Numbered from the stretch's first letter, positions 44,514-53,952 are shown. The stretch: DNA of 64,000 bases from Actinomycetes bacterium (GCA_021801795.1 JAJYXR010000022.1:38644-102643), one strand, 5' to 3'. The notes: a model not told the origin generated them from the sequence alone. Made by a program: numbers and translations.

Positions 44514-45803
44514 CTAGTCGGTCACAGCCGAAAGCTCGGAGGTGACCAGGCGGAAGCCTCCTACCCCGTTCATCTGGACTATCCAGATCGGTTGCTCTAC
44601 GTCGTGGGAGGGGGTGAAGTTAAAAGGTCCGAGAGGGGTCTCCATCCTCACGCTGCCGAGGGTGTCGAACACCGCACGGCGGTCCGCCGGGAGGCTACGG
44701 AAGCGTAGGGGCGCTGCCCGGATGGCCGCTGCGAGCAGCTCCACCCCGGTGTATGCCTGGGCGCTGAACTCGTCGGGGTTACGGTGGTACCGGTCCTGGT
44801 AGGCGCTCACGAAGGCCGCGTTGGCGGGGAAGGGGTTGCCGAGATACCAGGCGGCTGCGCTCTGGGCTCCCTGTCCCGCCGCTCCCGCCAGGCGCGCCGT
44901 GCTGGTGCTGTTGAAGGTGTTCCCGCCCAGGAACTGCCCCAGGTAGCCCTGCTTCCTGGCGTCCACCATCACCCGGGCCAGGAAGGGGCTGGAGGATCCG
45001 GTGACGACAAGAGCCGACGGCGAGCCGGCTATGGCCTGGGAGACGCATCCCGACACCGGACCGGTCGAGGAGGGACATTCCACCACTGCACTCAGGCGTA
45101 TCCCGTTAGGTGCGAGGGCTTGCTCGGCGATCTGGGCCTCGCTGAGGCCGAAGCTGTCGCCTGCAGGGTAGATGACCGCAGCGCTCGTCGGGTGCCCCGA
45201 CCTGGCATAGGCCCGGATGTTCGCCGGAATGGCCGTCTGCTCGCCCAGGGAGTCACGGAAGATCCACTGGCATGGGTAGGAGCAGTCTCCGACGATCCCC
45301 GGTCCGGTGTTCGATACCGCCAGCATGACCGTGTGGAGCTCGTCGGCCACAGGATGCGCCCCGGTGGCGGCATCGGAGAGGCTGGGGCCCAGGAGCGCCA
45401 GGGCATGGTACTGGGTGATCAGCTCCCGGGTCACCTCTGCAGAGGTGGCAGGGTTAGAGTCGTCGTTCTCGTAGACGATCCTGAGGTCGGCTCCGCGGAT
45501 GCCGCCTGCCGCGTTTATCTGGTCTACGGCCAGGTTCGCGCCGAGGCGCTGGGATACGCCATATGCGGCTCCCGCTCCGGTAGTGGAGAAGACTGCGCCT
45601 AGGACTATCGTGTGGCCAGCCCAGGGTGCCCGCCGCGGCGAGCGCTCGGCGGTAGCCGAGGTTGCACAGGCCGAGGTGGCCAATCCGGCACATAACAGCG
45701 TGAGGAGCGCTCGCGCCAGTCCCTGCCCGCGATGGCACCTCACCTTCTGCCTGGCCTGCCTGGCGGCCAGGTCGGCAGTGCACTGGGCTCGCGTGGCGCT
45801 CAT
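44514..45803 (-). CDS. ABC transporter substrate-binding protein (branched-chain amino-acid type)
   Basis: 429 residues. An N-terminal hydrophobic signal (ALLTLLCAGLATSAC) is followed by a weak lipobox-like Cys, then a type I periplasmic-binding fold: IVLGAVFSTTGAGAAYGVSQ, AVDQINAAGGIRGADLRIVY, and near the C-terminus EFSAQAYTGVELLAAAI. Such proteins present amino acids, amides or related small molecules to an importer, but no permease or ATPase gene is adjacent. It ends 60 bases upstream of the precursor peptide gene on the same strand, so it could share its transcript. Confidence 0.82.
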   Translation of the reverse strand: MSATRAQCTADLAARQARQKVRCHRGQGLARALLTLLCAGLATSACATSATAERSPRRAPWAGHTIVLGAVFSTTGAGAAYGVSQRLGANLAVDQINAAGGIRGADLRIVYENDDSNPATSAEVTRELITQYHALALLGPSLSDAATGAHPVADELHTVMLAVSNTGPGIVGDCSYPCQWIFRDSLGEQTAIPANIRAYARSGHPTSAAVIYPAGDSFGLSEAQIAEQALAPNGIRLSAVVECPSSTGPVSGCVSQAIAGSPSALVVTGSSSPFLARVMVDARKQGYLGQFLGGNTFNSTSTARLAGAAGQGAQSAAAWYLGNPFPANAAFVSAYQDRYHRNPDEFSAQAYTGVELLAAAIRAAPLRFRSLPADRRAVFDTLGSVRMETPLGPFNFTPSHDVEQPIWIVQMNGVGGFRLVTSELSAVTD

Positions 45804-46002
45804 CGACCAATCAGGTTAGATGCACAGCAGCAGGAGGTGATGCCATCTCGCCGTCAGGAGAGGTAGAGTCTCGCTCCGTGCGACGGCTCTCTGGGTGCTC
45901 GGCTCTGATCGACCTGGCGCCGGTCGCCTCCACAGATGCAGGTTTTGCGGTGCGTCATGGCGCTGCCACCGGGCGCACCACAGCACTCTGGTGGTGCTTC
46001 AG

Positions 46003-46233
46003 ATGATGGGGCTCAGACGCTCGCTCCTCGTCGTTCCCGCAGTCATAGTCCTCGCCACACCCCTCTATGCACGCTCCACGCCGCGCATGGCAGGCGTGCC
46101 GTTCTTCGTCTGGTTCCAGTTCGTCATGGTGGTCATCGGCATGGCGTTCACCCTCCTCGTATTCCGGCTCGACTCCAGGGCCGAGCGGAGCGATGGTGAG
46201 GGGCGATCGACGCCAGGGGACCCAGGGGCGTGA
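46003..46233 (+). CDS. DUF3311 small membrane protein (symporter partner)
   Basis: 76 residues with two hydrophobic helices (LLVVPAVIVLATPLY and FVWFQFVMVVIGMAFTLLVF) and the typical P-x-F-xW-F-Q element of DUF3311. The gene regularly precedes sodium:solute symporter genes and may be an accessory subunit. A second in-frame ATG follows at 46006. Its stop overlaps the symporter GTG by 4 bases. Confidence 0.8.
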   Translation: MMGLRRSLLVVPAVIVLATPLYARSTPRMAGVPFFVWFQFVMVVIGMAFTLLVFRLDSRAERSDGEGRSTPGDPGA

Positions 46234-47876
46234 TCGCCGGGATGTTCACAGGCATCGACCCTCTCGTCGCGCTGGTCCAGCCTGTCGAGATAGCCGTCTT
46301 CGTGGCTCTTTTCGTCATTATCGGCACCATCGGCATGTACGCGTCTCGGTGGCGCAGGGGCGACCTCGAGGACCTCGGGGAGTGGGGTCTGGCAGGACGG
46401 AGGTTCGGGCCGGTGGTCACCTGGTTCCTCCAGGGTGGCAGCATCTACACGACCTACTCCTTCATCGCCGTCCCCGCGCTGGTCTTCGGGGCAGGCGCTA
46501 TCGGCTTCTACGCGATGCCCTACCTGGTGCTGGCCTACCTGGTGCTCTACCTCTTCGTACCCCGCCTCTGGAGGCTGGCGAGCGACCGGGGCTACGTGAC
46601 CGGCGCCGACTACGTCCGCGACCGGTTCTCCAGTCGTAGCCTGTCCATAGCCGTTGCCCTTACGGGGATCCTCTCGATGATCCCCTACGTGGCCCTCCAG
46701 GTTTACGGAATCGAGCTCTGCCTGGCCGAGATCGGGATGCCAGTAGAGGCCTCCCTCCTGGTGGCCACGGCAGTGCTGGCCACCGTCACCTATGTGAGCG
46801 GTCTCAGGGCAGCCGCGCTGATAGCCATGGCGAAGGACGTGCTGATCTGGACGACCGTGCTGGTGGCCGTGACCTATATCCCCCTCCGCCTCGGCGGCTA
46901 CGTCCACGTCTTCCACCTTGTGCCCCACCCGAAGCTGGTGCTGCCTGTGTCGCAGTACGCAGCCTTCTCCACCCTCGCCGTGGGCTCGGGCTTCGCCCTC
47001 TACCTGTATCCCCACAGCCTCACCGGCTCCATGAGCGCGACCTCCGGCAAGGTGGTCCGCTCTAATGCCTCCACGCTCCCCGTCTACACCATCATGCTCG
47101 GGATGCTCGCCCTACTGGGCTACATGGCCATCGCCGCGGGCCTGCATGGAAGCCACACATATGGTGACAACATCGCGGTCCCAGCGCTGTTCCAGAAGAT
47201 GTTCCCGGCTCCCTTCGCGGGATTTGCCCTGGCGGCCATCGCCATCGGGGGGCTCGTCCCCGCCTCCGTCATGTCCATTGCCGCGGGCAGCCTCTTCGGT
47301 CGCAACGTCTTCACCGAGGTACGGAACGCCCTGGCCGAACGCAGCGGACGCAGCGGCGGGGTGCCTGCCTCAGAGGAGACCACCTTCGAGATGGCCGCGG
47401 GGGCAGAGGGTGAGCCTGTGTCCATGGCTCTGGAGGTTCCTCCCGAGAAGCAGCCCCAGTCCCGCTCAGCCCACCTCGAGTCGGTGGCCTCGAAGCTCGC
47501 CTCGCTCAGTGTGAAGTTCCTCGCCGTAGGGTTCATCTTGGCAGTGCCCACCACCTTCGTCATAAACTTCCAGCTCGCCGGTGGGGTGTGGATCCTCCAG
47601 ACGCTCGCCGCAGTGCTCCTGGCGCCCTTCCTGCCGTGGTTGAGGCGCTGGCCGGTGTTCGCCGGGTGGGCCGTCGGGATGGCCTGGGGGACATATCTGC
47701 TGGTCCAGGTCCACTTCGCGGCCTCCACCTATCCCTTCTCCTTCTTCGGGCACCACATATCGATGTACATAGCGGTGCCTGCTGGGATACTGAACCTGGT
47801 GATAGCCCTCGGGCTCAGCGCCCTAGCTGGGCTCTGGACGAGACTACGAGGCAGCCAGAGCTCCCTGGCCCACTAG
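46230..47876 (+). CDS. Sodium:solute symporter (SSS family)
   Basis: 548 residues with about 13 helices. Family features: WGLAGRRFGPVVTWFLQGGS, FIAVPALVFGAGAIGFYAMP, DYVRDRFSSRSLSIAVAL, YPHSLTGSMSATSG and IAIGGLVPASVMSIAAGSLF. Members move monocarboxylates, amino acids or sugars with Na+; with DUF3311 next door, a monocarboxylate such as acetate or pyruvate is a reasonable guess, unproven. A hydrophilic Glu/Ser-rich loop of about 70 residues lies near 370-430. It converges on ctaF with a 15-base gap. Confidence 0.88.
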   Translation: MIAGMFTGIDPLVALVQPVEIAVFVALFVIIGTIGMYASRWRRGDLEDLGEWGLAGRRFGPVVTWFLQGGSIYTTYSFIAVPALVFGAGAIGFYAMPYLVLAYLVLYLFVPRLWRLASDRGYVTGADYVRDRFSSRSLSIAVALTGILSMIPYVALQVYGIELCLAEIGMPVEASLLVATAVLATVTYVSGLRAAALIAMAKDVLIWTTVLVAVTYIPLRLGGYVHVFHLVPHPKLVLPVSQYAAFSTLAVGSGFALYLYPHSLTGSMSATSGKVVRSNASTLPVYTIMLGMLALLGYMAIAAGLHGSHTYGDNIAVPALFQKMFPAPFAGFALAAIAIGGLVPASVMSIAAGSLFGRNVFTEVRNALAERSGRSGGVPASEETTFEMAAGAEGEPVSMALEVPPEKQPQSRSAHLESVASKLASLSVKFLAVGFILAVPTTFVINFQLAGGVWILQTLAAVLLAPFLPWLRRWPVFAGWAVGMAWGTYLLVQVHFAASTYPFSFFGHHISMYIAVPAGILNLVIALGLSALAGLWTRLRGSQSSLAH

Positions 47877-47891
47877 CCGGGAGCTGGCACC

Positions 47892-48284
47892 CTAGACGGT
47901 GCCGCCGCGGCGGCTCTCGGCGGTGACACCCACGAGGGCCGAGATGACTATCACCGCTCCGGGGGCGAGCAGCCATACGCCGAATACGAAGGAGAGGATG
48001 GAGAGGAAGAGGCCCATGGCCAGCACGAAGGGCCAGATGCTAGATCCCGGGAAGGACCCGATGGTGCCTGCTCCGTCGGCCACGTCGGCGTCAGGGAGGT
48101 CTTCGGGCCGCGGCTTCATGCGCCGGGACCACCAGTAGTAGTAGCTGCCAGGAACCAGCCCGAGAAGCACGGTGCCGAACAGCATCGCGGTCCCCGCTGG
48201 CTCGTAGCTCCAGAACCAGTACCCGACTCCCACTATGGCGAAGAAGATGGCGATGCCCAGCAGGAAGTGCGATTCGATCTTCAC
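47892..48284 (-). CDS. ctaF: Cytochrome c oxidase subunit IV
   Basis: 130 residues with four hydrophobic helices, the actinobacterial CtaF plan: [20 protein letters not shown], then [22 protein letters not shown], a [25 protein letters not shown] loop in which acidic residues and SIWP are typical, and a final helix pair. It stabilises the aa3 oxidase. It overlaps the ctaD stop by 4 bases. Confidence 0.92.
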   Translation of the reverse strand: MKIESHFLLGIAIFFAIVGVGYWFWSYEPAGTAMLFGTVLLGLVPGSYYYWWSRRMKPRPEDLPDADVADGAGTIGSFPGSSIWPFVLAMGLFLSILSFVFGVWLLAPGAVIVISALVGVTAESRRGGTV

Positions 48285-50104
48285 CTCTCGCCTCCCGGTG
48301 GCGTCCCGGGCTCACCTGATGGTTCACCTGAGGGCTCACCGCTGCCGGCAGCACTCGGGATGCCTGCATCGGTGCCTTTCGCATAGCTCATCGGTGGCCG
48401 TTTCCCGTTGACGGTGCCGTGCCCGTTCCCGTTCCCGTTCCCGTTCGCGTGGGCGACCACCAGCGCATCGGGGTGGAAGTAGTCCCAGGTCGGCCGCTCC
48501 GATCTCACCGGTGGGAGCTTCACGAAGTTATGGTGCGGGGGTGGCGAGGTGGTGAACCACTCCAGGGTATGGGCATCCCAGGGGTTGGACCCTGCCGGAA
48601 CCGGCCGGCGCCAGGATACCCAGAGGTTCACCAGGAAGAACACGAAGGATCCGGCGATCAGATACGCGCCCACCGAGGCCATCTCGTTCAGCGAGTGCCA
48701 GCCGAGCCCGCTCGGGTAGGTGGCGACTCGCCTCGGCATGCCCTTCAGGCCGAGCACGTACATGGGCAGGTAGGTGAGCCAGAACCCGACGAACATGATC
48801 CAGAAGTGGATCTTTCCGAGTCGCTCGTTCAGCATCCTGCCGAACATCTTCGGGTACCAGTAGTAGAACCCCGCGAACCCAGCGAAGACGGCGGTGGCGA
48901 ACAGCACCTGATGGAAGTGGGCCACGACGAAGTAGGTGTCGTGGGTCAGGAAGTCGATCGGGGGGGACGCGAGCATCACGCCTGTGAGGCCTCCCATCAG
49001 GAAGCCGAGCAGGAAGCCCACGCAGAACAGCATCGGCGTGTCGAACTTTATCTGGCCGCGCCACATGGTGCCTATCCAGTTGAAGAACTTTATCCCCGTA
49101 GGCACGGCTATCAGGTAGGACATCAGCGAGAAGAAGGGCAGGAGGACCACGCCGGTGGTGAACATGTGGTGCGCCCACACCCCTGTCGAGAGAGCGGCGA
49201 TGGACATGGTCGCGAACACCATGCCCTTGTAGCCGAAGAGGGGCTTACGGGAGAACACCGGGATGACATCGGTGACGATGCCGAAATAGGGTAAGGCGAG
49301 GATATAGACCTCCGGATGGCCGAAGAACCAGAAGAGGTGCTGGTACAAGACCGGAACGCCTCCTCCGGTCACGGAGAAGATGTGGGTTCCGAAGTGCCTG
49401 TCAGCGAACAGCAACACCATGGCGGCGGTGAGGACCGGGAAGGCGATCAGGATGAGTATGGCCGTCACCAGCATGTTCCAGGTGAAGATCGGCATCCGGA
49501 ACATGGTCATCCCAGGCGAGCGCAGGTAGAAGATCGTGGTGATCAGGTTCACCCCTGTGAAGACCGCCGAGAACCCCGTGAGCAGCAGGGAGAGGATCCA
49601 GAGGTCGGATCCGGCACCAGGGGAGTGGATCGCGTCAGAGAGCGGGGCGTAGGCGACCCAGGAGAACGCGGCTGCTCCGCTCGCGGTCAGGAACCCCATC
49701 AGCATGGTGATGGAGCCGGTCAGGTACAGCCAGTATGAAAGGGCGTTCAGGCGTGGGAACGCCATGTCGGGAGCCCCCACCTGCAGCGGGACTATGTAGT
49801 TCGCCAGCCCGCCGAAGGCGAAGGGGCCGGCGAAGAGGTACATCATCAGGCTGCCGTGCATGGTGAACAGCTCGTTGTACTGCTGGAGGCTGAGCAGGGT
49901 GCTGTGGGGATTCGACAGCTGGATCCTGATGAGGATCGCCATGGAGCCCGCGATGAAGAACAGGACCAGGGAGGTGATCATGTAGCTGAGACCGATCACC
50001 TTGTGGTCGGTGCTGGTGAGCCACTTCAGGATCCCCGTCGGACCCTCGTGGTGCTCGGCGTGCTCGTGGGTGAGAGCAGGGGGCTCGACGGTGATGGTGG
50101 TCAT
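48281..50104 (-). CDS. ctaD: Cytochrome c oxidase subunit I
   Basis: 607 residues with 12 helices. Haem-copper ligands are intact: first haem a His in [29 protein letters not shown] (CuB His and cross-linked Tyr), WAHHMFTTG (CuB His pair), PTGIKFFNW (K-channel Lys) and [11 protein letters not shown] (haem a3 and a His). [15 protein letters not shown] carries the D-channel entrance. The C-terminal tail of about 60 residues has NGNGNGNG and [12 protein letters not shown] runs encoded by short DNA repeats (48310-48342 and about 48420-48450). It overlaps ctaC by 4 bases. Confidence 0.96.
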   Translation of the reverse strand: MTTITVEPPALTHEHAEHHEGPTGILKWLTSTDHKVIGLSYMITSLVLFFIAGSMAILIRIQLSNPHSTLLSLQQYNELFTMHGSLMMYLFAGPFAFGGLANYIVPLQVGAPDMAFPRLNALSYWLYLTGSITMLMGFLTASGAAAFSWVAYAPLSDAIHSPGAGSDLWILSLLLTGFSAVFTGVNLITTIFYLRSPGMTMFRMPIFTWNMLVTAILILIAFPVLTAAMVLLFADRHFGTHIFSVTGGGVPVLYQHLFWFFGHPEVYILALPYFGIVTDVIPVFSRKPLFGYKGMVFATMSIAALSTGVWAHHMFTTGVVLLPFFSLMSYLIAVPTGIKFFNWIGTMWRGQIKFDTPMLFCVGFLLGFLMGGLTGVMLASPPIDFLTHDTYFVVAHFHQVLFATAVFAGFAGFYYWYPKMFGRMLNERLGKIHFWIMFVGFWLTYLPMYVLGLKGMPRRVATYPSGLGWHSLNEMASVGAYLIAGSFVFFLVNLWVSWRRPVPAGSNPWDAHTLEWFTTSPPPHHNFVKLPPVRSERPTWDYFHPDALVVAHANGNGNGNGHGTVNGKRPPMSYAKGTDAGIPSAAGSGEPSGEPSGEPGTPPGGER

Positions 50105-51000
50105 GATGCAGCCTTTCCGCTGGCCGAGGCCAGAGCCCGCTTGGCAGCCGCGATGCTAGGCGCGGGGTGCGAGGCTGCCTGTTCGCTTCGGACCCAGGCC
50201 CGGAACTGGGCAGGTGGGAGAGCTACGACGTGGAAGAACATGAGCGCGTGGTACAGACCGCAGAACTGGGTGCACTGGGCCCTGTATATACCTGGGTGCT
50301 TCACCGTGAAGTCGAACACGTTGGTCACGCCGGGCAGCGCGTAGCGGCTGAAGTTAAAGGCGGGAACGTAGAAACCATGCACCACGTCGGCGGACACCAG
50401 CACGATGCGGCTGGTCTGCCCGGCAGGAAGGACGAGACCGGGCCCCAGGCAGTCGACGGCAGGCGCACAGGGCGACCCGTTCAGCCCGACCGGGTCGGGG
50501 TCCTCTGTGGTCTCGCCTATCACCTCCACATGCTGGCTCGTGTAGTCGAAGCGCCAGCCCCACTGGAAGGCTGTCACCTTCACCGCTACCGCGGGGTTCG
50601 GGGCAACCGCGTCTACGGCGTTCTCGGTCACCACCGTGAAGCCGAAGAGCACCAGGACGATGATGATGGGGATCACCGTGTAGGTGATCTCCAGCGGGAT
50701 GTGGTACTGGAACTGCTTCGGCATGTCCTCCGAGCGGCGCCGGTAGCGGAAGACGGACCAGAGGATGAGGAGGGTGACGATGACGCCGACGACGATCGCG
50801 GTGATCACGGTCCCGGCGAACAGAACGTGGGAATCGTGGGCCTGGGTGGTCGCTCCACGATATCCGAAGAACGTCGGCAGCCTGCAGGCGCCGAGCACGA
50901 AGGGCATCGCCAGCGTCGCCAGGATGGCCAGCCATCGCCCGTGCCGACGACCGGCAGGCATACGCGGGGAAGGGAGATCACCCAGAGGCGGAACTTTCAC
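50101..51000 (-). CDS. ctaC: Cytochrome c oxidase subunit II
   Basis: 299 residues. The lipoprotein-type signal ends [13 protein letters not shown], then two membrane helices and the cupredoxin domain. The CuA site is [14 protein letters not shown] (two Cys, His, Met) with [11 protein letters not shown] upstream; FQWGWRFDY is the aromatic electron-entry patch. The GTG at 51000 is used; an ATG at 50961 ([10 protein letters not shown]) is also plausible, as neither has a strong ribosome site. First gene of ctaC-ctaD-ctaF, with ctaE placed separately next to the qcr genes. Confidence 0.94.
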   Translation of the reverse strand: MKVPPLGDLPSPRMPAGRRHGRWLAILATLAMPFVLGACRLPTFFGYRGATTQAHDSHVLFAGTVITAIVVGVIVTLLILWSVFRYRRRSEDMPKQFQYHIPLEITYTVIPIIIVLVLFGFTVVTENAVDAVAPNPAVAVKVTAFQWGWRFDYTSQHVEVIGETTEDPDPVGLNGSPCAPAVDCLGPGLVLPAGQTSRIVLVSADVVHGFYVPAFNFSRYALPGVTNVFDFTVKHPGIYRAQCTQFCGLYHALMFFHVVALPPAQFRAWVRSEQAASHPAPSIAAAKRALASASGKAAS

Positions 51001-51071
51001 GGCTCAGACACTAGCGAATGGGAGCAGGAGAGTGGAAGTTCGCAGCGAGGCTGGCGATCGGGATCCCCCGC

Positions 51072-52337
51072 TCAAGCCTCGGGAGCTGCTCGACTGCTGG
51101 TCCAGGTATATATACCCCTGGCCATGGTGGAGCTGGCAGCCTCCGCTCTCAGCGCGTAGACCCTCTGCTCGGCCTCGGCTGCCCTCGGGTCAGCAGGATC
51201 GGCCTGGTGGGCCAGATGCGCGAGGTGGCCTGCCAGGCGAAGCTCCTCGGAGTCCCCCGAGGCACCCTCGGCCAGCTCCAGAGCACGGTCTGCCAGCCTG
51301 CCAGCGCCGCCCGCCAGGCCGGCGATCTCGCCAGCCAGCTTCGCATCGCTGGCAGGGTGGAGGTGGGCGGGGTTCCCATCCCACCAGCCGCCGTACTGGC
51401 GCCAGATGTTACGCACCACGAACTCCGGTTCGTCGTAGACAGGTCGCAGGTACGGACGGTCCAGCAGTTCCCCTGGGGGGCTGACGGTGTGGATTATCTC
51501 GTCGAGGGTCGCCCCGGCGTTCATGAGCTCCAGTGTCTGTACCAGCAGTGACTCCAGCAGCTCCGCGGTGTCCGAAAGGGCCTGGCGGACCCGATCGGCC
51601 CCCACCACCGGGAAGCCGTGGCCCGGGAGCAGCACCTCAGCGTCCAGGATGGCCATCTCGCGTAGCGCCGCGGCCCACTCGCCGGCATACCTCTGCACCT
51701 TCTGCGGGTTCCCAGCATTCGGTGACGCCCAGATGAACAGGTCGCCGGTGCACAGGACGCGCCTGTCAGGCACCCAGGTCCAGGTGTGGTCGTCGGTCTC
51801 ACCCCTGGCGTGGTGCAGCTCGAAGCGGGTGCCTCCCACCTCCAGGTCCAGACGATCCTCGTAGGTCTGGTCCGGGTAGCGGTAGTCCGTGGGCCAGCGC
51901 AGGCCCGGTATGCCGAACTGCCGCTGGTTCACGATCGCGTTATAGCCGGCGGTGAGTATGTAGCGATCGAAGCGTGCCGGAAGGGCGCTGTGGGCGATCA
52001 CCCGCGGGCGGCGCCAGCCGCGCTCCTCGGCCTCCTCCTCGAACACCGGCACGCCGAATACGTGGTCTATATGGCCGTGGGAGTAGACAGCGGTGTCCAG
52101 TGGCAGATCCGACCAGGCGCGTATGGACTCGTGGACAGCGCGGGCCAGCGGGGCCGAACCGGTGTCGACGAGGAACAGCCCACTGTCGGTGGCGAATGCG
52201 GAGACGTTGGCGAAGGACGGCACGAATCGCACGCCCTCTGCCACCTCCGCAGGCTCGCCCAGGGTCGTAAGCGGGTGATGGGCAGCAGTATCCGTCTCGC
52301 CGCGCCAGAGCCGGTCTGCCAGCTCGATGACGTTCAC
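51072..52337 (-). CDS. MBL-fold hydrolase, alkylsulfatase-like
   Basis: 421 residues. The metallo-beta-lactamase fold has the metal motif YSHGHIDHVFG, a second ligand region HHARGETDDHTW, CTGDLFIWASPNAGNPQK and LLPGHGFPVVG. The downstream helical part (residues about 240-330) with EFVVRNIWRQYGGWWDGNPA is the dimerisation segment of linear alkylsulfatases (BDS1/SdsA1-type). It probably hydrolyses an alkyl sulfate or related ester. An Ala/Glu/Gly-rich C-terminus follows. Its start overlaps the upstream gene by 4 bases. Confidence 0.85.
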   Translation of the reverse strand: MNVIELADRLWRGETDTAAHHPLTTLGEPAEVAEGVRFVPSFANVSAFATDSGLFLVDTGSAPLARAVHESIRAWSDLPLDTAVYSHGHIDHVFGVPVFEEEAEERGWRRPRVIAHSALPARFDRYILTAGYNAIVNQRQFGIPGLRWPTDYRYPDQTYEDRLDLEVGGTRFELHHARGETDDHTWTWVPDRRVLCTGDLFIWASPNAGNPQKVQRYAGEWAAALREMAILDAEVLLPGHGFPVVGADRVRQALSDTAELLESLLVQTLELMNAGATLDEIIHTVSPPGELLDRPYLRPVYDEPEFVVRNIWRQYGGWWDGNPAHLHPASDAKLAGEIAGLAGGAGRLADRALELAEGASGDSEELRLAGHLAHLAHQADPADPRAAEAEQRVYALRAEAASSTMARGIYTWTSSRAAPEA

Positions 52338-52936
52338 TGGGCTCTCCTTTCCTCGTAGGACTCTCCCGGTTCTTCGATCTGCGCTGGGTCCTTGGGACCA
52401 GCTGGTTCCTCGGGACCAGCTGGTTCCTCGGGACGCGCTGGGGTCTTTCCCCGCGCCCGGCTGCTCGCGAGGAGCCTCCCACCCTGCCGGGCTCCCTCCA
52501 GGAGCATCCGGTTCCCATGGCTGGCCAGAGCCTCTGACGCGACGACCGAATGCCTGCCCAGCCGGCGTGCCATGGCATCCCAGGGTCCAGCAGGACCAGG
52601 ATCTGGCCCCGCCTTCCCGCCATCGCCCCCGGTGCCACTGCCGGGCGACCCACTGACGCTCGCACCGGTCTCGGCCAGCTCCATTTCGGCCAGCCCGGCA
52701 CCAGTCTCACCACTGTCGGGCGACCCTGCGGTGGCGCGGTAGCGGGTAAGGGTGGAGATCCTCAGCCAGGCGAGGGCAACGAGCTCGACGGCGATGGTCC
52801 CCACGAGGTCGGGTCGCAGCCAGGGTACTGCCGGGCATATCACCAGGGCTACTGGCAGCAGGATGTCGAGCGTCGAGTGGACCCGGGCCGGTACTACCCT
52901 TATCAGGCCGAGGGGCCCCTTCGCGCTGAGCGCCAT
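52334..52936 (-). CDS. Hypothetical membrane protein, start uncertain
   Basis: 200 residues from the first ATG; family not recognised. Two hydrophobic helices at about 20-60, then a hydrophilic Gly/Ser/Pro-rich part ending in PEEPAGPEEPAG repeats. The same frame stays open upstream to near 53190 and encodes two more hydrophobic segments (VHQVAEYLLALAIVDLS and GLLYAAAGLLVLM) with no ATG, GTG or TTG. An ATT at 53086, 7 bases after AGGA, would give a 250-residue, four-helix protein that begins just after tatA. The real start may therefore be non-canonical. The stop overlaps the MBL hydrolase start. Confidence 0.55.
   Translation of the reverse strand: MALSAKGPLGLIRVVPARVHSTLDILLPVALVICPAVPWLRPDLVGTIAVELVALAWLRISTLTRYRATAGSPDSGETGAGLAEMELAETGASVSGSPGSGTGGDGGKAGPDPGPAGPWDAMARRLGRHSVVASEALASHGNRMLLEGARQGGRLLASSRARGKTPARPEEPAGPEEPAGPKDPAQIEEPGESYEERRAQ
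52394..52447 (-). repeat. 18-bp in-frame repeat near a gene 3' end
   Basis: Plus-strand GGGACCAGCTGGTTCCTC twice, then a degenerate third copy. It encodes GPEEPA-type units at the C-terminus of the hypothetical membrane protein. Confidence 0.85.
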
Positions 52937-53094
52937 CAGGACCAGTAGCCCGGCCGCAGCGTATAGGAGACCCGGTCGCCGGGTGTGTATGGACAGGTCG
53001 ACTATCGCGAGCGCCAGCAGGTACTCGGCGACCTGGTGGACACCGAAGGCTAGCGGCCGCCTGCGGTCTGGCCTCGCCCTGGGAATCGGTGTTC

Positions 53095-53352
53095 CTAGGA
53101 GGCTGAGCTGTCGCCCGAGTCCGGGCTGGCGGCCGGGCCCGACCCACCCTTTGGTGCGGCGTCGGTGGCCTGCGAGTCGCCGGCACCTTCCTTCGCACCT
53201 TCCTCCATGCCCTTACGGAACTCGTGGCTGGCGGATCCGAGAGACCTGGCGAGCTTCGGGAGCTGGCTGCCACCGAAGAGGACCACTACTGCGATCAGGG
53301 CCACGACCAGAAGGTCTGGTCCGAAGATATCGGCGAGGATGCCTGGGTTCAC
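53095..53352 (-). CDS. tatA: Twin-arginine translocase subunit TatA/E
   Basis: 85 residues. A short N-terminus, one membrane helix (LLVVALIAVVVLFGGSQLPK), then the amphipathic helix LARSLGSASHEFRKGMEEG and an unstructured polar tail: the TatA plan. The FG.QLPKLARSLG element after the helix is diagnostic. It forms the pore of the Tat export system, which in this organism could export the Rieske protein QcrA. No tatC is visible in the window. Confidence 0.9.
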   Translation of the reverse strand: MNPGILADIFGPDLLVVALIAVVVLFGGSQLPKLARSLGSASHEFRKGMEEGAKEGAGDSQATDAAPKGGSGPAASPDSGDSSAS

Positions 53353-53432
53353 TACTTCCTCCCTTGCTCGGGCTCACCGTCGTGGTGGGAGCCCACATAC
53401 CAGACTAGACGCGTTCGAGCGAACTTGCGTGC

Positions 53433-53852
53433 TCAGCCAGCCAGCAGCACCCCGAGCACCAGGGCCGCTACTGATGAAAGCCCTGCCAGGGCTCCCCACA
53501 GAGCGACCGCCCGGCGGCTCGTCGTGTGACTGTGAAGCCAGGTGGCGAGGCCCGCCAGTGCCACCACGCCTATCTTCACCCCGAGAACAGCTACCCATGC
53601 TGCCGGCTGGCGCCCCGGGTGATCGGCCTCGATGTTCCAGACGCCTGTGACCACCAGTAGGGCGTATGCCGGCCAGAGCAGGCGTGCCAGTGAGCGGGCT
53701 ACGGCCTTAGGAGCACCCTCCCCTAGTGAGCGCACCGTCGGAAGCAGCCCCAGCACCGTTATCTGCCCGCCTACCCATACCGTCGCGCCGAGGACGTGCA
53801 ACGACAGGCGGACCGCTGTGAGGGCAGGGGCGAGGCTGGCAAGCACCGGCAC
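53433..53852 (-). CDS. CopD-like small membrane protein
   Basis: 139 residues, four helices. RLSLHVLGATVWVGGQITVL near the N-terminus, then LARLLWPAYALLVVTGVWNI and LGVKIGVVALAGLATWLHSH, resemble the membrane core of CopD-type copper-resistance proteins with their conserved His and Trp-x-Gly-Gly. A role in copper handling would suit the neighbouring cytochrome oxidase genes, but this is inference from fold resemblance and place only. Confidence 0.6.
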   Translation of the reverse strand: MPVLASLAPALTAVRLSLHVLGATVWVGGQITVLGLLPTVRSLGEGAPKAVARSLARLLWPAYALLVVTGVWNIEADHPGRQPAAWVAVLGVKIGVVALAGLATWLHSHTTSRRAVALWGALAGLSSVAALVLGVLLAG

Positions 53853-53862
53853 ACCATACCGG

Positions 53863-53952
53863 CACAGCCAGCGGAGGTTGCTCAGTCGGCGGAGGTTGCT
53901 CAGTCGGCGGAGGTTGCTCAGTCGGCGGAGGTTGCTCAGTCGGCGGAGGTTG
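53863..53952 (-). repeat. 18-bp tandem array containing the livF stop codon
   Basis: Plus-strand unit CTCAGTCGGCGGAGGTTG, four full copies (53881-53952) and a degenerate one before them. On the minus strand each unit reads GCAACCTCCGCCGACTGA, Ala-Thr-Ser-Ala-Asp-stop. The real livF stop lies in the first-transcribed copy; three further intact copies, each with its own in-frame TGA, follow it. Confidence 0.95.
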
